Below are positions 17,536 through 26,761 of a stretch of 64,000 nt of DNA, one piece after another. A model generated the notes under the pieces. It saw only the letters and a program-made list of their open reading frames with translations. It was not told the DNA's origin and ran no database searches. Each line of letters opens with the position of its first letter. The first letter of the stretch is position 1. This DNA comes from an uncultured Roseobacter sp. GTDB lineage: Bacteria > Pseudomonadota > Alphaproteobacteria > Rhodobacterales > Rhodobacteraceae. The DNA lies in assembly GCF_947495025.1 (NCBI RefSeq), contig NZ_CANLXG010000002.1, forward strand, positions 1,141,001 to 1,205,000, given 5' to 3'. The translations under genes and the position numbers were made by a program.

Positions 17536-17642
17536 GAGTGCGGTTATCCTCTCGTCGCTTCAGACAAGGCTGTAGCCAAAGTTAATACTGTGTCATACGC
17601 TAACGGAAACCAGCCGCCGAACCAGCCCGTTTGACGGTTTTT

Positions 17643-17670
17643 TTGACGACAACAGCAAAGAGAATACAGA
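17643..17670 (+). promoter_or_regulatory. Candidate sigma-70-type promoter of the SDR-IlvD operon
   Basis: TTGACG (17643-17648), a 16-bp spacer, then TACAGA (17665-17670), about 65 bp upstream of the preferred TTG start. The -10 element is weak, so this is tentative. Confidence 0.3.
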
Positions 17671-17735
17671 TCAGTCCGTTGCCCGTGTCAGAGAGTGACC
17701 CGCGCCGAGAGACTAACTGTGTCGGGGGGAAAACA

Positions 17736-18497
17736 TTGACATCTCAGAGGCTTAAAGGAAAACGCGCGCTGATCACGGCTGCGGGTCAGGGGATCGGGCG
17801 GGCCACTGCGCTGGCGATGGCAGCCGAAGGCGCAAAGGTGTTTGCGACCGATGTAAACATGGAAGCGCTATCTACGATTCGCGACGCGAATCACGAAAAT
17901 CTGGAAATTTTCGAACTTGATGCGCGCAGCGATGAGAGCGTCAGTACCGGCGTTGAAAGGGCCCGCCCGGATGTGTTGTTCAACTGTGCGGGCTTCGTGC
18001 ATCACGGCTCTGTTCTGGAGGCGACAGACCAGGAATGGGACTTTGCCTTTGATCTGAATGTGCGGTCAATGCTGCGCACGATCCGCGCGGCCCTGCCAGG
18101 AATGCTGGAGCGTGGATCAGGGTCGATCATCAATATGTCATCGGCCTGTTCGTCGGTCATCGGTGCGCCGAACCGCTTCATCTACGGGACGACAAAGGCA
18201 GCTGTCATCGGGCTGACCAAATCGGTCGCGGTCGACTATGTCGCAAGTGGCATCCGCTGTAACTGTATCTGCCCGGGCACTGTGGAAAGCCCCAGCTGGC
18301 ATGAACGCGTCGACGCGCTGGGCGAAAAGCTCGGCAGTAAAGAAGAAGCGCTGAAACAGTTCGTCTCCCGTCAGCCGATGGGCCGCGTTGCGACGGCAGA
18401 GGAGATCGCTGCCCTGGTCGTTTACCTTGCAAGCGACGAGAGCGCATTCACCACAGGACACCCCCATATCATTGACGGAGGATGGTCAGGACAATGA
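17736..18497 (+). CDS. SDR-family dehydrogenase, probable 2-keto-3-deoxy-sugar-acid 4-dehydrogenase
   Basis: About 253 aa from a TTG start (17736) preceded 5 bp upstream by GGGGGGA; no ATG is available at the right place, and an upstream TTG (17631) has no ribosome-binding site. Cofactor loop [16 protein letters not shown]-like CAG, and catalytic Ser/Tyr/Lys in MSSACSS and [10 protein letters not shown]. This SDR group includes 2-keto-3-deoxy-L-fuconate and -rhamnonate 4-dehydrogenases. The downstream IlvD-type dehydratase and FAH hydrolase make that role attractive: oxidation to a 2,4-diketo-3-deoxy acid. Its stop overlaps the next ATG (ATGA). Confidence 0.85.
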   Translation: MTSQRLKGKRALITAAGQGIGRATALAMAAEGAKVFATDVNMEALSTIRDANHENLEIFELDARSDESVSTGVERARPDVLFNCAGFVHHGSVLEATDQEWDFAFDLNVRSMLRTIRAALPGMLERGSGSIINMSSACSSVIGAPNRFIYGTTKAAVIGLTKSVAVDYVASGIRCNCICPGTVESPSWHERVDALGEKLGSKEEALKQFVSRQPMGRVATAEEIAALVVYLASDESAFTTGHPHIIDGGWSGQ

Positions 18498-20293
18498 CCA
18501 GGAAAATCGGAATCGAAGATCTGCGGTCGCGCAAGTGGTTCATGAACCCGGACAACCCGGAAATGACAGCGCTTTATCTGGAACGCTATCTGAACTACGG
18601 GCTGACGCGCGACGAGCTGCAGTCAGGCAAGCCGATTATTGGTATAGCGCAGACCGGCAGCGACCTCAGCCCCTGTAACCGCCACCATCTGGAACTGACC
18701 AAGCGCGTGCGTGACGGGATCATCGCCGCGGGTGGTACCTGCATCGAAGTGCCGGTTCATCCGATCCAGGAGACCGGTAAAAGACCCACCGCAATGCTGG
18801 ACCGCAATCTTGCCTATCTCAGCCTCGTCGAGACGCTTTTTGGCTATCCGCTCGACGGCGTTGTGCTGAACATTGGCTGTGACAAGACCACGCCTGCGCT
18901 TCTGATGGCGGCGGCGACCGTCAATATTCCTGCCGTGGCTTTGTCTGTGGGCCCGATGCTGAACGGTTACTTCCGCGGGCAGCGCACGGGGTCGGGCACC
19001 ATCGTCTGGAAAGCGCGCGAGATGCTTGCGGCGGGCGAAATTGACGATGACGGTTTTATGGAGCTCGTTGCGTCTTCGGCGCCGTCTGTGGGCTACTGCA
19101 ACACGATGGGCACCGCAACGACAATGAACTCGCTTGCCGAAGCGCTGGGCATGCAGTTGCCCGGTGCTGCTGCGATTCCCGCTCCTTACCGCGAGCGGGG
19201 CCAGATCAGCTATGAGACCGGCCGCCGGATTGTGGACATGGTCTGGGAGGACCTGCGCCCTTCCGACATCATGACCCGCGAGGCCTTTGAGAACACGATT
19301 GTCATCAACTCCGCCATTGGCGGGTCGACCAATGCGCCCATCCATCTCAACGGTATCGCGCGCCATCTTGGTGTTCCGCTCGACAATAATGACTGGCAGA
19401 AGGTCGGCCATGATGTACCCCTGCTTGTCAACCTGCAGCCGGCCGGCGAATATCTGGGCGAAGATTATCAGCATGCAGGCGGCGTACCCGCCGTCGTCGG
19501 CGAGCTGATCGCGGCAGACCTGTTACCCCATCCGGATGTTATCACGGCGAACGGTCGGACCATGGCGGAAAACTGCGGGCACCTGCGCAGTGAGGACACA
19601 AAGGTCATCAAACCCGTGTCCGATCCGCTGAAATCGCAGGCCGGGTTTATCAACCTGACAGGCAATCTTTTTGACAGTGCGATCATGAAAACCAGTGTGA
19701 TCAGCGACAGTTTCCGTGCAAAATACCTTTCCAGTCCTGACGACCTGAACGCTTTTGAAGGCCGGGCGGTTGTTTTCGATGGTCCTGAGGATTTCCATCA
19801 CCGCATTGATGATCCGTCTGAGAACATTGACGAGGATTGCGTGCTGTTCATGCGGGGCGCGGGACCGAAAGGGTATCCCGGCGGCGCCGAGGTCGTGAAT
19901 ATGCGTCCACCATCATACCTGCTGAAAAAAGGTGTCGAAGCGCTTCCCTGCGTGGGTGACGGGCGACAGTCCGGCACATCCGGCAGCCCGTCCATTCTGA
20001 ACGCCTCGCCCGAAGCGGCGGCGGGTGGGGGGCTTGCGCTGCTGCAAAATGGTGACCGGGTCCGCATTGATCTGAACAAATGCACCGCTGACATGCTCGT
20101 CCCACTCGACGAACTGGCCGAACGTGCCCGCGCATTCGAGGCGGCAGGCGGCTACGACGCGCCGGAAAGCCAGTCGCCCTGGCAGCAGTATTTCCGCGAG
20201 AAAGTGGGCCGTTTCGACGAGGGTATGATCCTCGAGGGTGCGGACAAATACCAGGACATCTCGCGCCGCTTTATGCCGCGCGACAACCACTGA
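18494..20293 (+). CDS. IlvD/Edd-family sugar-acid dehydratase
   Basis: 599 aa, Fe-S-dependent dehydratase. The three cluster cysteines expected for the family are present at about C61 ([10 protein letters not shown]), C129 ([10 protein letters not shown], with the carbamylatable Lys at 131) and C202 ([20 protein letters not shown]). Its length and lack of ilv neighbours place it with aldonate dehydratases (arabonate/xylonate/fuconate type) rather than branched-chain amino acid synthesis. The start ATG overlaps the SDR stop as ATGA. Reaction inferred: aldonate to 2-keto-3-deoxyaldonate. The exact sugar cannot be told. Confidence 0.92.
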   Translation: MTRKIGIEDLRSRKWFMNPDNPEMTALYLERYLNYGLTRDELQSGKPIIGIAQTGSDLSPCNRHHLELTKRVRDGIIAAGGTCIEVPVHPIQETGKRPTAMLDRNLAYLSLVETLFGYPLDGVVLNIGCDKTTPALLMAAATVNIPAVALSVGPMLNGYFRGQRTGSGTIVWKAREMLAAGEIDDDGFMELVASSAPSVGYCNTMGTATTMNSLAEALGMQLPGAAAIPAPYRERGQISYETGRRIVDMVWEDLRPSDIMTREAFENTIVINSAIGGSTNAPIHLNGIARHLGVPLDNNDWQKVGHDVPLLVNLQPAGEYLGEDYQHAGGVPAVVGELIAADLLPHPDVITANGRTMAENCGHLRSEDTKVIKPVSDPLKSQAGFINLTGNLFDSAIMKTSVISDSFRAKYLSSPDDLNAFEGRAVVFDGPEDFHHRIDDPSENIDEDCVLFMRGAGPKGYPGGAEVVNMRPPSYLLKKGVEALPCVGDGRQSGTSGSPSILNASPEAAAGGGLALLQNGDRVRIDLNKCTADMLVPLDELAERARAFEAAGGYDAPESQSPWQQYFREKVGRFDEGMILEGADKYQDISRRFMPRDNH

Positions 20294-20327
20294 CGCGCCG
20301 AAGGCGCAAGCAAACTGAGGAAGACCT

Positions 20328-21176
20328 ATGAAACTCGTACGTTACGGCGCACATGGTGCCGAAAAACCCGGAATGATGGACGCAGACGGCGTGCTGCGTG
20401 ATCTTTCGGCGCATGTGAACGATATTGATGGCAGCATGCTTTCCGAAGCGGCGCTGGACAAGCTGCGCGCAATTGACCCTGCCAGTCTGCCCGTGGTCAG
20501 CGGCGACCCGCGTATCGGTGTCTGTGTCGGCAATATCGGCAAGTTTATGTGCATCGGTCTGAACTATTCGGACCATGCTGCCGAACAGGGTCTGCCTATC
20601 CCCGAGCATCCGATCCTTTTCATGAAGGCCAATTCGGCCATCGTCGGCCCGAATGACGATGTGGTTCTGCCGCGGGGCGCGAAACGTGGTGACTGGGAGG
20701 TCGAGCTGGGTGTGGTCATCGGCAAACAGGCCAAATATGTCAGCAAAGAAGACGCGCTTGACTACGTCGCGGGCTATTGCGTGTGCAACGATGTGTCCGA
20801 GCGGCATTTCCAGACGCAGCTGACGGGCACCTGGACCAAAGGTAAATCCTGCGACACCTTCGGGCCCACCGGCCCCTGGCTGGTGACGCGCGATGAGGTG
20901 CCGGATCCGCAGGCGCTGGACATGTCACTGGACCTGAACGGCAATCGGATGCAGACGGGCAATACTTCCACGATGATTTTCACCGTGGCCGAGATCATTG
21001 AACACCTCAGCCAGCTTTTCACACTTTATCCCGGCGATGTTATCAGCACAGGCACACCTCCGGGTGTCGGTGACGGGATCAAACCGGACCCCGTCTATCT
21101 GAAAGCGGGCGATGTAATGGAGCTGGCCATCGAGGGCCTCGGCGCGCAGCGCCAGAACGTCAGAGAGGATGCATAA
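20328..21176 (+). CDS. Fumarylacetoacetate hydrolase family protein, probable 2,4-diketo-3-deoxy acid hydrolase
   Basis: 282 aa. The FAH-fold metal-binding acidic pair is seen in GDWEVELGVVIG (about residues 125-130), with the substrate loop CIGLNYSDHAAE and the late STGTPPGVG signature. Close family members hydrolyse 2,4-diketo-3-deoxy-L-fuconate or -rhamnonate to pyruvate and a hydroxy acid. Following a dehydratase and an SDR, this completes a hydrolytic, phosphorylation-free route. A GAGGAAG Shine-Dalgarno lies 5 bp before the ATG. Confidence 0.9.
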   Translation: MKLVRYGAHGAEKPGMMDADGVLRDLSAHVNDIDGSMLSEAALDKLRAIDPASLPVVSGDPRIGVCVGNIGKFMCIGLNYSDHAAEQGLPIPEHPILFMKANSAIVGPNDDVVLPRGAKRGDWEVELGVVIGKQAKYVSKEDALDYVAGYCVCNDVSERHFQTQLTGTWTKGKSCDTFGPTGPWLVTRDEVPDPQALDMSLDLNGNRMQTGNTSTMIFTVAEIIEHLSQLFTLYPGDVISTGTPPGVGDGIKPDPVYLKAGDVMELAIEGLGAQRQNVREDA

Positions 21177-21178
21177 CC

Positions 21179-22129
21179 ATGGCAGATCTTTTTATGATTG
21201 GCGGCGCCACACCTGTGATGATGGAACGGCTTGAGTCCAGGTTCACCATTCACAAAGCGTCAGATATGGACGACCCGCAGGCCTGGCTGGTCGAAAACGG
21301 CGCCTCTGTCGGGTATGTCGCGACCAACGGGCACGATGGTGTGAAACCGGAATATATGGCTGCGATGCCAAACCTGAAGGCGATCAGCTGTTACGGCGTC
21401 GGTTATGATGCCATCGACACGAATGCGGCTCGCGAAAAGGGTGTTGTGGTGACGCATACCCCCAACGTGCTTAACGCCGAGGTTGCGACCACTGCGGTGA
21501 TGCTGATGATGGCGTGCTACCGCGAACTGCTGCGCGATGATGCCTGGGTCCGTTCCGGGAACTGGGAGGCCAAGGGCAATGCGCCGCTTACCCGTTCGGT
21601 GGACAACCAGACCGTTGGTATTCTGGGTCTGGGGCGTATCGGGCAGGCGATCGCTGACAAGCTGGCGCCCTTTGGCACCACGGTGGTTTATCACTCGCGC
21701 AGTGCAAAGGACGTTCCCTACAGATACTATGGCGATCTGACCGAAATGGCGCGGGATGTGGATTGTCTGATCTGCATCACGCCCGGTGGGCCTTCGACAA
21801 ACCGGATTGTGAACCGTGACGTGCTTGAGGCGCTTGGTCCGCAGGGGACGCTGATCAATGTATCACGCGGGTCGGTTGTCGACGAGCCTGAGATGATTTC
21901 AGCGCTGCAGGACGGACGGCTTGGCTGGGCAGGGCTTGATGTGTTCGAGGCCGAACCCAAAGTGCCCGAGGCGCTGCGTGCTCTGTCAAATGTGGTGCTC
22001 CTGCCGCACGTTGGCAGCGCCACGCACGAGACCCGCGATGCCATGGGCGCACTGACCGTTGATAACCTGCTGCAGCATCTCGAGGATGGCACGGTTATCA
22101 GCCCGGTGCCGGAATGCGCGGATATGTGA
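21179..22129 (+). CDS. D-isomer-specific 2-hydroxyacid dehydrogenase
   Basis: 316 aa. NAD(P)-binding GILGLGRIGQAI (about residue 143), catalytic Arg in NVSRGSVVDE, Glu in DVFEAEPKVPEAL and His in LLPHVGSATHET. It is similar in layout to glyoxylate/hydroxypyruvate reductases. In this operon it could reduce or oxidise the 2-hydroxy acid released by the FAH hydrolase (for instance lactate, glycolate or a glycerate-type product). It starts two bases after the hydrolase gene. Confidence 0.9.
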   Translation: MADLFMIGGATPVMMERLESRFTIHKASDMDDPQAWLVENGASVGYVATNGHDGVKPEYMAAMPNLKAISCYGVGYDAIDTNAAREKGVVVTHTPNVLNAEVATTAVMLMMACYRELLRDDAWVRSGNWEAKGNAPLTRSVDNQTVGILGLGRIGQAIADKLAPFGTTVVYHSRSAKDVPYRYYGDLTEMARDVDCLICITPGGPSTNRIVNRDVLEALGPQGTLINVSRGSVVDEPEMISALQDGRLGWAGLDVFEAEPKVPEALRALSNVVLLPHVGSATHETRDAMGALTVDNLLQHLEDGTVISPVPECADM

Positions 22130-22132
22130 ACC

Positions 22133-23227
22133 ATGTCCCGGATTGCATCGGTTGAGGCGCGGCTCTTTAATGTGCCGCTGGATGAAGTGCTTGTGGATGC
22201 CAGACACGGCTCCCACAGCCACTTTCATCTGATCACTGCGACGGTTACGCTGGAAGACGGCAGCCAGGGGACCGGGTACACCTACAACGGTGGCCGCGGT
22301 GGCCATGCGACGGCGGCGATGATCACACATGATCTCGCACCGTTTCTGGTCGGGCAGGACGCGGCTGAGGTCGAGGCGCTCTGTGATGCGATGCAGTGGC
22401 ATATGCATTATGTCGGTCGCGGAGGTATCCTGAGCTTTGCGATCTCCGCGGTGGACATCGCGTTGTGGGACCTGCGGGGCAAGGCCTCTGGCCGGGCGCT
22501 CTGGCAGATGGCCGGAGGTGCGGGGAAAACCTGCAAGGCGTACGGTGGTGGCATTGACCTGGCGTTTCCGCTGCCCAAACTGCTGAGCCACGTTCAGGGT
22601 TACCTTGATGCCGGCCTCGGCGGTGTCAAAATCAAGATCGGCCAGCCCGATCTGAGCGACGACATCGAGCGTATCCGGGCGGTGCGCGCACATATCGGAC
22701 CAGAGCCGGCCTTTATGATTGATGCCAATTACTCTCTGACTGTGGAGCAGGCGATCACTCTGGCGCAGGCAGTTTCGGCTGAGAATATTCTGTGGTTTGA
22801 AGAACCGATCATTCCGGACGATTACCCGGGTTACGCAGAGATCACGCAGGCGACTGGCATGGCGGTTGCGCAGGGGGAAAACCTGCACACCATCCATGAG
22901 TTTGAAATGGCTCTGACACAGAGTGATCTTGGGTTTATCCAGCCCGATGCCTCAAACTGCTGCGGGATCACCGGGTGGCTACAGGTCGCGAAACTGTCGG
23001 AAAAAGCGGGGGTGCCGGTCTGCAGTCACGGGATGCAGGAGCTGCATGTCGGACTGGTGTCGGCTCAGACAAATGCCGGCTGGATCGAAGTGCACAGCTT
23101 TCCGATTGACCGATACACAACGCGCCCGCTCGTGGTCGAGAACGGGCGCGCAGTTGCGTCAGATGCGCCGGGAACGGGCGTGACCTTTGACTGGTCACGG
23201 CTCGCACCCTACGAGGTCTCGCTCTGA
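22133..23227 (+). CDS. Mandelate racemase/muconate lactonizing enzyme family protein (sugar-acid dehydratase-like)
   Basis: 364 aa enolase-superfamily enzyme. KxK catalytic motif in [11 protein letters not shown] (about residue 165), metal ligands in [15 protein letters not shown] and AQGENL, and the Asp/His dyad in QPDASNCCG and [10 protein letters not shown]. Family members dehydrate or epimerise aldonates and aldarates. A second dehydratase in the operon, mechanistically unrelated to the IlvD-type enzyme, suggests either two related substrates or a dehydration at a different stage. It is the last gene of the plus-strand operon, convergent with chrR. Confidence 0.9.
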   Translation: MSRIASVEARLFNVPLDEVLVDARHGSHSHFHLITATVTLEDGSQGTGYTYNGGRGGHATAAMITHDLAPFLVGQDAAEVEALCDAMQWHMHYVGRGGILSFAISAVDIALWDLRGKASGRALWQMAGGAGKTCKAYGGGIDLAFPLPKLLSHVQGYLDAGLGGVKIKIGQPDLSDDIERIRAVRAHIGPEPAFMIDANYSLTVEQAITLAQAVSAENILWFEEPIIPDDYPGYAEITQATGMAVAQGENLHTIHEFEMALTQSDLGFIQPDASNCCGITGWLQVAKLSEKAGVPVCSHGMQELHVGLVSAQTNAGWIEVHSFPIDRYTTRPLVVENGRAVASDAPGTGVTFDWSRLAPYEVSL

Positions 23228-23230
23228 AGA

Positions 23231-23884
23231 TCAGATACGCAGGAAACGCTGCGCGATTTTCGGGATGAGGCTGTCAAACCGCAGCGGTGCGTCGGTGACG
23301 GCCAGGCAGATGCAGTCCTCGTGAATGTCAGCAACCGGCGTGTGGTGCAGCTCGCTGTCCGCAATTTCCACATCTCCACGCGCAAAATAGCCATCGTCGT
23401 CCTGGAACGCACCCTGCAGCACCATCGTCATTTCGGTGCCGTGGTGACCATGATCAGGCATTGCAGCGCCTGCCGGAATAAAGAGAAGCCGCGCTGACGC
23501 CTCGCGCGAGGTCGGCAGGATCGCCTGTTTGACGCCCATACCAACCGGCTTCCACTTTATGGCATCCAGGTCGCCACCGACGTAATCCTGGAGCGGTTGT
23601 GGCAGAACACTGTCTTTCGCACGCGGCGCGCGGATTGTGTCAACCGGGCCGCCTTCGATCAGCGACAGAGTGGCCGCAAAGCTGTCGTGGGACATTTCAT
23701 GCGTTCCGGACTGATCCAGAATTTCGCCGCCCAGAGCGTCATAGCTCTCTGCGCTTGCACGGCAGGTGTCGCACATCGAAAGATGCGAGGCGACGATCAG
23801 GTTGAACGCTTCGGGCAGGGTGCCTGCAGCATAGGCCATCAGGATGGCGTCGTTCAGATGATGTTTGATACTGTTACTACTCAT
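23231..23884 (-). CDS. chrR: ChrR-family zinc anti-sigma factor
   Basis: About 217 aa, starting MSSNSIKHHLND; an in-frame GTG at 23893 that overlaps the rpoE stop is the alternative. The N-terminal anti-sigma domain has the zinc-binding arrangement HH (residues 7-8), then VASHLSMCDTCRA supplying His and two Cys. The C-terminal half is a cupin domain (MPDHGHHGTEMTMVLQGAF with the metal-binding His/Glu set). In R. sphaeroides ChrR holds RpoE inactive until singlet oxygen appears. It is encoded immediately after rpoE, with the usual gene order. Confidence 0.93.
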   Translation of the reverse strand: MSSNSIKHHLNDAILMAYAAGTLPEAFNLIVASHLSMCDTCRASAESYDALGGEILDQSGTHEMSHDSFAATLSLIEGGPVDTIRAPRAKDSVLPQPLQDYVGGDLDAIKWKPVGMGVKQAILPTSREASARLLFIPAGAAMPDHGHHGTEMTMVLQGAFQDDDGYFARGDVEIADSELHHTPVADIHEDCICLAVTDAPLRFDSLIPKIAQRFLRI

Positions 23885-23889
23885 GGCTT

Positions 23890-24441
23890 TCACTTCATTA
23901 CGTGGCGCAGGCGTTCCAGCGCCAGCCGAATTCTCGATTTGATCGTGCCCAGCGGCAGACCGGTTTCAGCAGCGATTTCACTATGGGTCAGATCCCCGAA
24001 ATACGCCTTTTCAATCAGTTCCCGTTGGCTCTCGGGCAATTCCGCCAGGGCGGCGCCGAGTATTTTGCTTTCCTGTTGCAGGTTCAGGACGTCTTCCTGA
24101 TCCGGCTCTGCCTCGGGGCCCCAGGTGAGGTCCTCCGGCTCTGGCCTGCGCTGGCGGCGCAGGATGTCAATCTTTCTGTTCCGGGCGATGGTAAAGATCC
24201 ACGTCGCCACCGATGCCCGTGCGGGATCAAACTGGTGCGCCTTGTGCCAGAGCGCTGCCATCACGTCCTGCGCGCACTCCTCTGCAAGTGACGGATCAGC
24301 GCCGGAACGCATCAGAAACCCCTTTACCCTCGGCGCAAAGTGATCGAACAGCTCACCAAAAGCCTGACGGTCTTTGTCGTCACGGATCCGTATCATATGC
24401 GAGACCCATAACATGCGGGCCGGATTGTCGCTTGCCTTCAC
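23890..24441 (-). CDS. rpoE: ECF RNA polymerase sigma factor RpoE
   Basis: About 183 aa from a GTG at 24441; ATG 24414 is an alternative, and a longer frame to 24606 runs past the probable promoter. Region 2 (FGELFDHFAPRVKGFLMRSG, and ATWIFTIARNRKIDILRR) and region 4 (LPESQRELIEKAYFGDLTHSE) are intact. It directs transcription of the singlet-oxygen regulon and is released from ChrR. A TGATCC element upstream on its own strand suggests autoregulation. Confidence 0.92.
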   Translation of the reverse strand: MKASDNPARMLWVSHMIRIRDDKDRQAFGELFDHFAPRVKGFLMRSGADPSLAEECAQDVMAALWHKAHQFDPARASVATWIFTIARNRKIDILRRQRRPEPEDLTWGPEAEPDQEDVLNLQQESKILGAALAELPESQRELIEKAYFGDLTHSEIAAETGLPLGTIKSRIRLALERLRHVMK

Positions 24442-24550
24442 CTTAGAACGCCCTGAAACGCCAGTACTCCCGCGCAAAAACACCGGGGGCCGCGGCACCC
24501 GCGATGCATTTCCGTCATGTTTTCCCACTTCCACACTTTCGAACATACCT

Positions 24551-24580
24551 TCACTACGCTGCAGGTGCACAACCGGATCA
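24551..24580 (-). promoter_or_regulatory. Candidate RpoE-dependent promoter of rpoE-chrR
   Basis: Minus strand TGATCC (24580-24575) matches the R. sphaeroides RpoE -35 element. A TAGTGA (24556-24551) 18 bp further is an imperfect -10. It lies about 110-135 bp before the rpoE start. Weaker than the plus-strand counterpart. Confidence 0.45.
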
Positions 24581-24619
24581 AAAAAAACTTTATCTTTGCA
24601 GGGCAATCCATTTACGGGA

Positions 24620-24647
24620 CGATCCCGTAGATAACACTAGTTAAGAC
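24620..24647 (+). promoter_or_regulatory. Candidate RpoE-dependent promoter of the flavin oxidoreductase operon
   Basis: CGATCC (24620-24625), a 16-bp spacer and TAAGAC (24642-24647) closely resemble the RpoE consensus (TGATCC and TAAGA-type). The -10 lies 31 bp before the ATG at 24678, so the operon would be a direct RpoE target as in R. sphaeroides. Confidence 0.6.
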
Positions 24648-24677
24648 AAAACAATCATCCGGACGGATCAAGACTAT

Positions 24678-26006
24678 ATGCCCTTTGAAGCGCTCACGAC
24701 AGGCGACATCACCGACAACATTCCCGCGCACCAGCCACAGAAGATCGCCATCATCGGTGGCGGCATTACCGGCATGGGGGCGGCCTTTATGCTTGCCCGT
24801 GACCATCATGTAACACTCTACGAGGCCGAGCCCAGGCTTGGTGGCCACGCCCGCACGGTTATGGCCGGCCGGAACGGTGACCAGCCGGTGGATACCGGCT
24901 TCATCGTATTCAATTATGCCAACTACCCTTACATGGCGGCGCTCTTTGACCAGCTCGATGTACCGGTGGTGAAATCGAATATGAGCTTCGGTGCATCCAT
25001 TAATGGCGGGGCGCTGGAATACGCGCTGACCAGCCTGGATGCATTGTTTGCGCAGCGCCGCAATGCCGTCACGCCGGCCTTCCTGCGCATGGTCCGCGAC
25101 ATTCTGCATTTCAACAAAATTGCGCTGCGGGTGGCGTCAGATCACGCGCTGACCCTGCGTGAATTCCTCGCAAAGCTGGGAACGGGCGACTGGTTCCGCG
25201 ACTACTATCTGTTGCCGCTCTCCGGCGCGATCTGGTCCACGCCGACGGAAAAAATAATGGATTTTCCGGCCCACGCGATGATCCGCTTTTTTGAGAACCA
25301 CGCGCTGCTCAACACGACGGGCCAGCACCAGTGGTATACGGTCGACGGCGGCTCGACCGAGTATGTGCAGCGTCTCGGTGACGCTCTGCGCGACCGGGGA
25401 GTGCGCATTCTGACCGGTGCCCCGGTGCAGTCCGTATCGCGCATTGGTGGCCAGATCGCTGTGCGTGCCGCGGGCGCTGAGGCGGAAGTCTATGACCACG
25501 TTGTCTTTGGCACACATTCCGACGATACGCTGAAACTGCTTTCAGACGCGACTCCGGAAGAGTGTGACGCGCTGGGCGCGGTTGCCTATCAGCCCAACGA
25601 CATTGTGCTGCACGCTGACGAGCGCATTATGCCATTGCGCCGGAAAACGTGGGCAAGCTGGGTCTATACTGAGGACCGGGATGCCCGGTCTGAGCGGATT
25701 GATCTGACCTACTGGATGAATTCGCTGCAGCCGATCCCGCACGATGATCCTCACTTCGTCACTCTGAATACCAGACGAACGATCCGTGAAGAGCTGATTT
25801 ATGACCAGGTGACACTGCGGCACCCGGTATATGATCTCGCAGCACTGGCCGCGCAGGAGAAAGTCCGTGCCTTCAACGGAGCGCACAATACCTGGTTCTG
25901 CGGGGCCTGGATGAAAAACGGTTTTCACGAGGACGGTCTGTCCAGCGCCGTGGATGTGGTGCGCGCGCTGCGGGCTCAGAATTCGGCGAAGATGGCTGCT
26001 GAATGA
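24678..26006 (+). CDS. FAD-dependent oxidoreductase of the RpoE regulon (RSP1091-type)
   Basis: 442 aa. The N-terminal dinucleotide-binding motif is IAIIGGGITGMGAAFMLA (about residues 20-37), followed by the acidic YEAEPRLGGHARTV characteristic of amine-oxidase/desaturase-like flavoproteins. The C-terminal FAD-contact region contains NTWFCGAWMKNGFHEDGLSS. Its first place in the five-gene operon matches R. sphaeroides RSP1091, whose neighbourhood is needed for singlet-oxygen-induced furan fatty acid formation from phospholipid acyl chains. That role is by analogy of order and family. The frame overlaps the DUF1365 gene by 4 bp. Confidence 0.88.
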   Translation: MPFEALTTGDITDNIPAHQPQKIAIIGGGITGMGAAFMLARDHHVTLYEAEPRLGGHARTVMAGRNGDQPVDTGFIVFNYANYPYMAALFDQLDVPVVKSNMSFGASINGGALEYALTSLDALFAQRRNAVTPAFLRMVRDILHFNKIALRVASDHALTLREFLAKLGTGDWFRDYYLLPLSGAIWSTPTEKIMDFPAHAMIRFFENHALLNTTGQHQWYTVDGGSTEYVQRLGDALRDRGVRILTGAPVQSVSRIGGQIAVRAAGAEAEVYDHVVFGTHSDDTLKLLSDATPEECDALGAVAYQPNDIVLHADERIMPLRRKTWASWVYTEDRDARSERIDLTYWMNSLQPIPHDDPHFVTLNTRRTIREELIYDQVTLRHPVYDLAALAAQEKVRAFNGAHNTWFCGAWMKNGFHEDGLSSAVDVVRALRAQNSAKMAAE

Positions 26007-26761
26007 CGGCAACCGTCGATCATATCGCGGGCCTGACCTATCACGGTCGTAAAGGTGCGGTGGCCAACGCTTTCCGTTATTCGGTGGATTACGTGCTGCT
26101 CGACGCCGAGGCAGAGCTGCGCACGCCCTGGCTGTTCAGGCGCAACCGGCGCGGCCTGACCTCGCTGCAGGATACCGACCACGGTGGTCCCCCTGGCAAA
26201 GGACGCGGGGCGCTGTGGGTGCGCGATGTGTTGGAGCAACACCAGATGACCGGTGTTGAACAGATCGAACTGCTCGCACAACCGCGCCTTATGGGTCACG
26301 TATTCAACCCTGTCAGCTTCTGGCTGTGCCGCCGGGCGGATGGCGCTCTGATCACAGTCATTGCTGAGGTCAGCAACACATTTGGTGATCGTCACAGTTA
26401 CCTGTGCCACCACGCAGATCTCGCGCCGATCCTGCCGTCTGACACACTGAAAGCACGCAAGATTTTCCATGTGTCGCCGTTCCAGCCGGTCGAAGGCGGG
26501 TATACCTTCCGGTTCGACATCACCTCGGAACGCATCGGGATCTGGATCGACTATGCGCGCCCCGATGGCGGTCTGATCGCCACGCTGACGGGAAAACGCC
26601 GCCGTCTGAGCAACCGCACAATCCTTGCATCCGCAATCCGCCGTCCGTTTGGTTCGCGGCGTGTACTGACCCTGATCCACTGGCAGGCGCTTAGGCTCTG
26701 GCTGCGCGGTGCGCTGTATCGCGCACGCCCCACACCGCCCGAAAAGGAGGTGTCCCGGTAA
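26003..26761 (+). CDS. DUF1365 family protein (RSP1090-type)
   Basis: 252 aa. Opens with HIAGLTYHGRKGAVANAFRY and carries the family-typical VFNPVSFWLCRRADG and FHVSPFQPVEGGYTFRF stretches. It is often found next to cyclopropane-fatty-acid-synthase-like or flavin genes. In R. sphaeroides the equivalent gene in the RpoE operon participates in fatty-acid modification leading to furan lipids; the exact chemistry assigned here is inferred. Coupled by ATGA to the flavoprotein gene and by TAATG to the MFS gene. Confidence 0.88.
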   Translation: MTATVDHIAGLTYHGRKGAVANAFRYSVDYVLLDAEAELRTPWLFRRNRRGLTSLQDTDHGGPPGKGRGALWVRDVLEQHQMTGVEQIELLAQPRLMGHVFNPVSFWLCRRADGALITVIAEVSNTFGDRHSYLCHHADLAPILPSDTLKARKIFHVSPFQPVEGGYTFRFDITSERIGIWIDYARPDGGLIATLTGKRRRLSNRTILASAIRRPFGSRRVLTLIHWQALRLWLRGALYRARPTPPEKEVSR

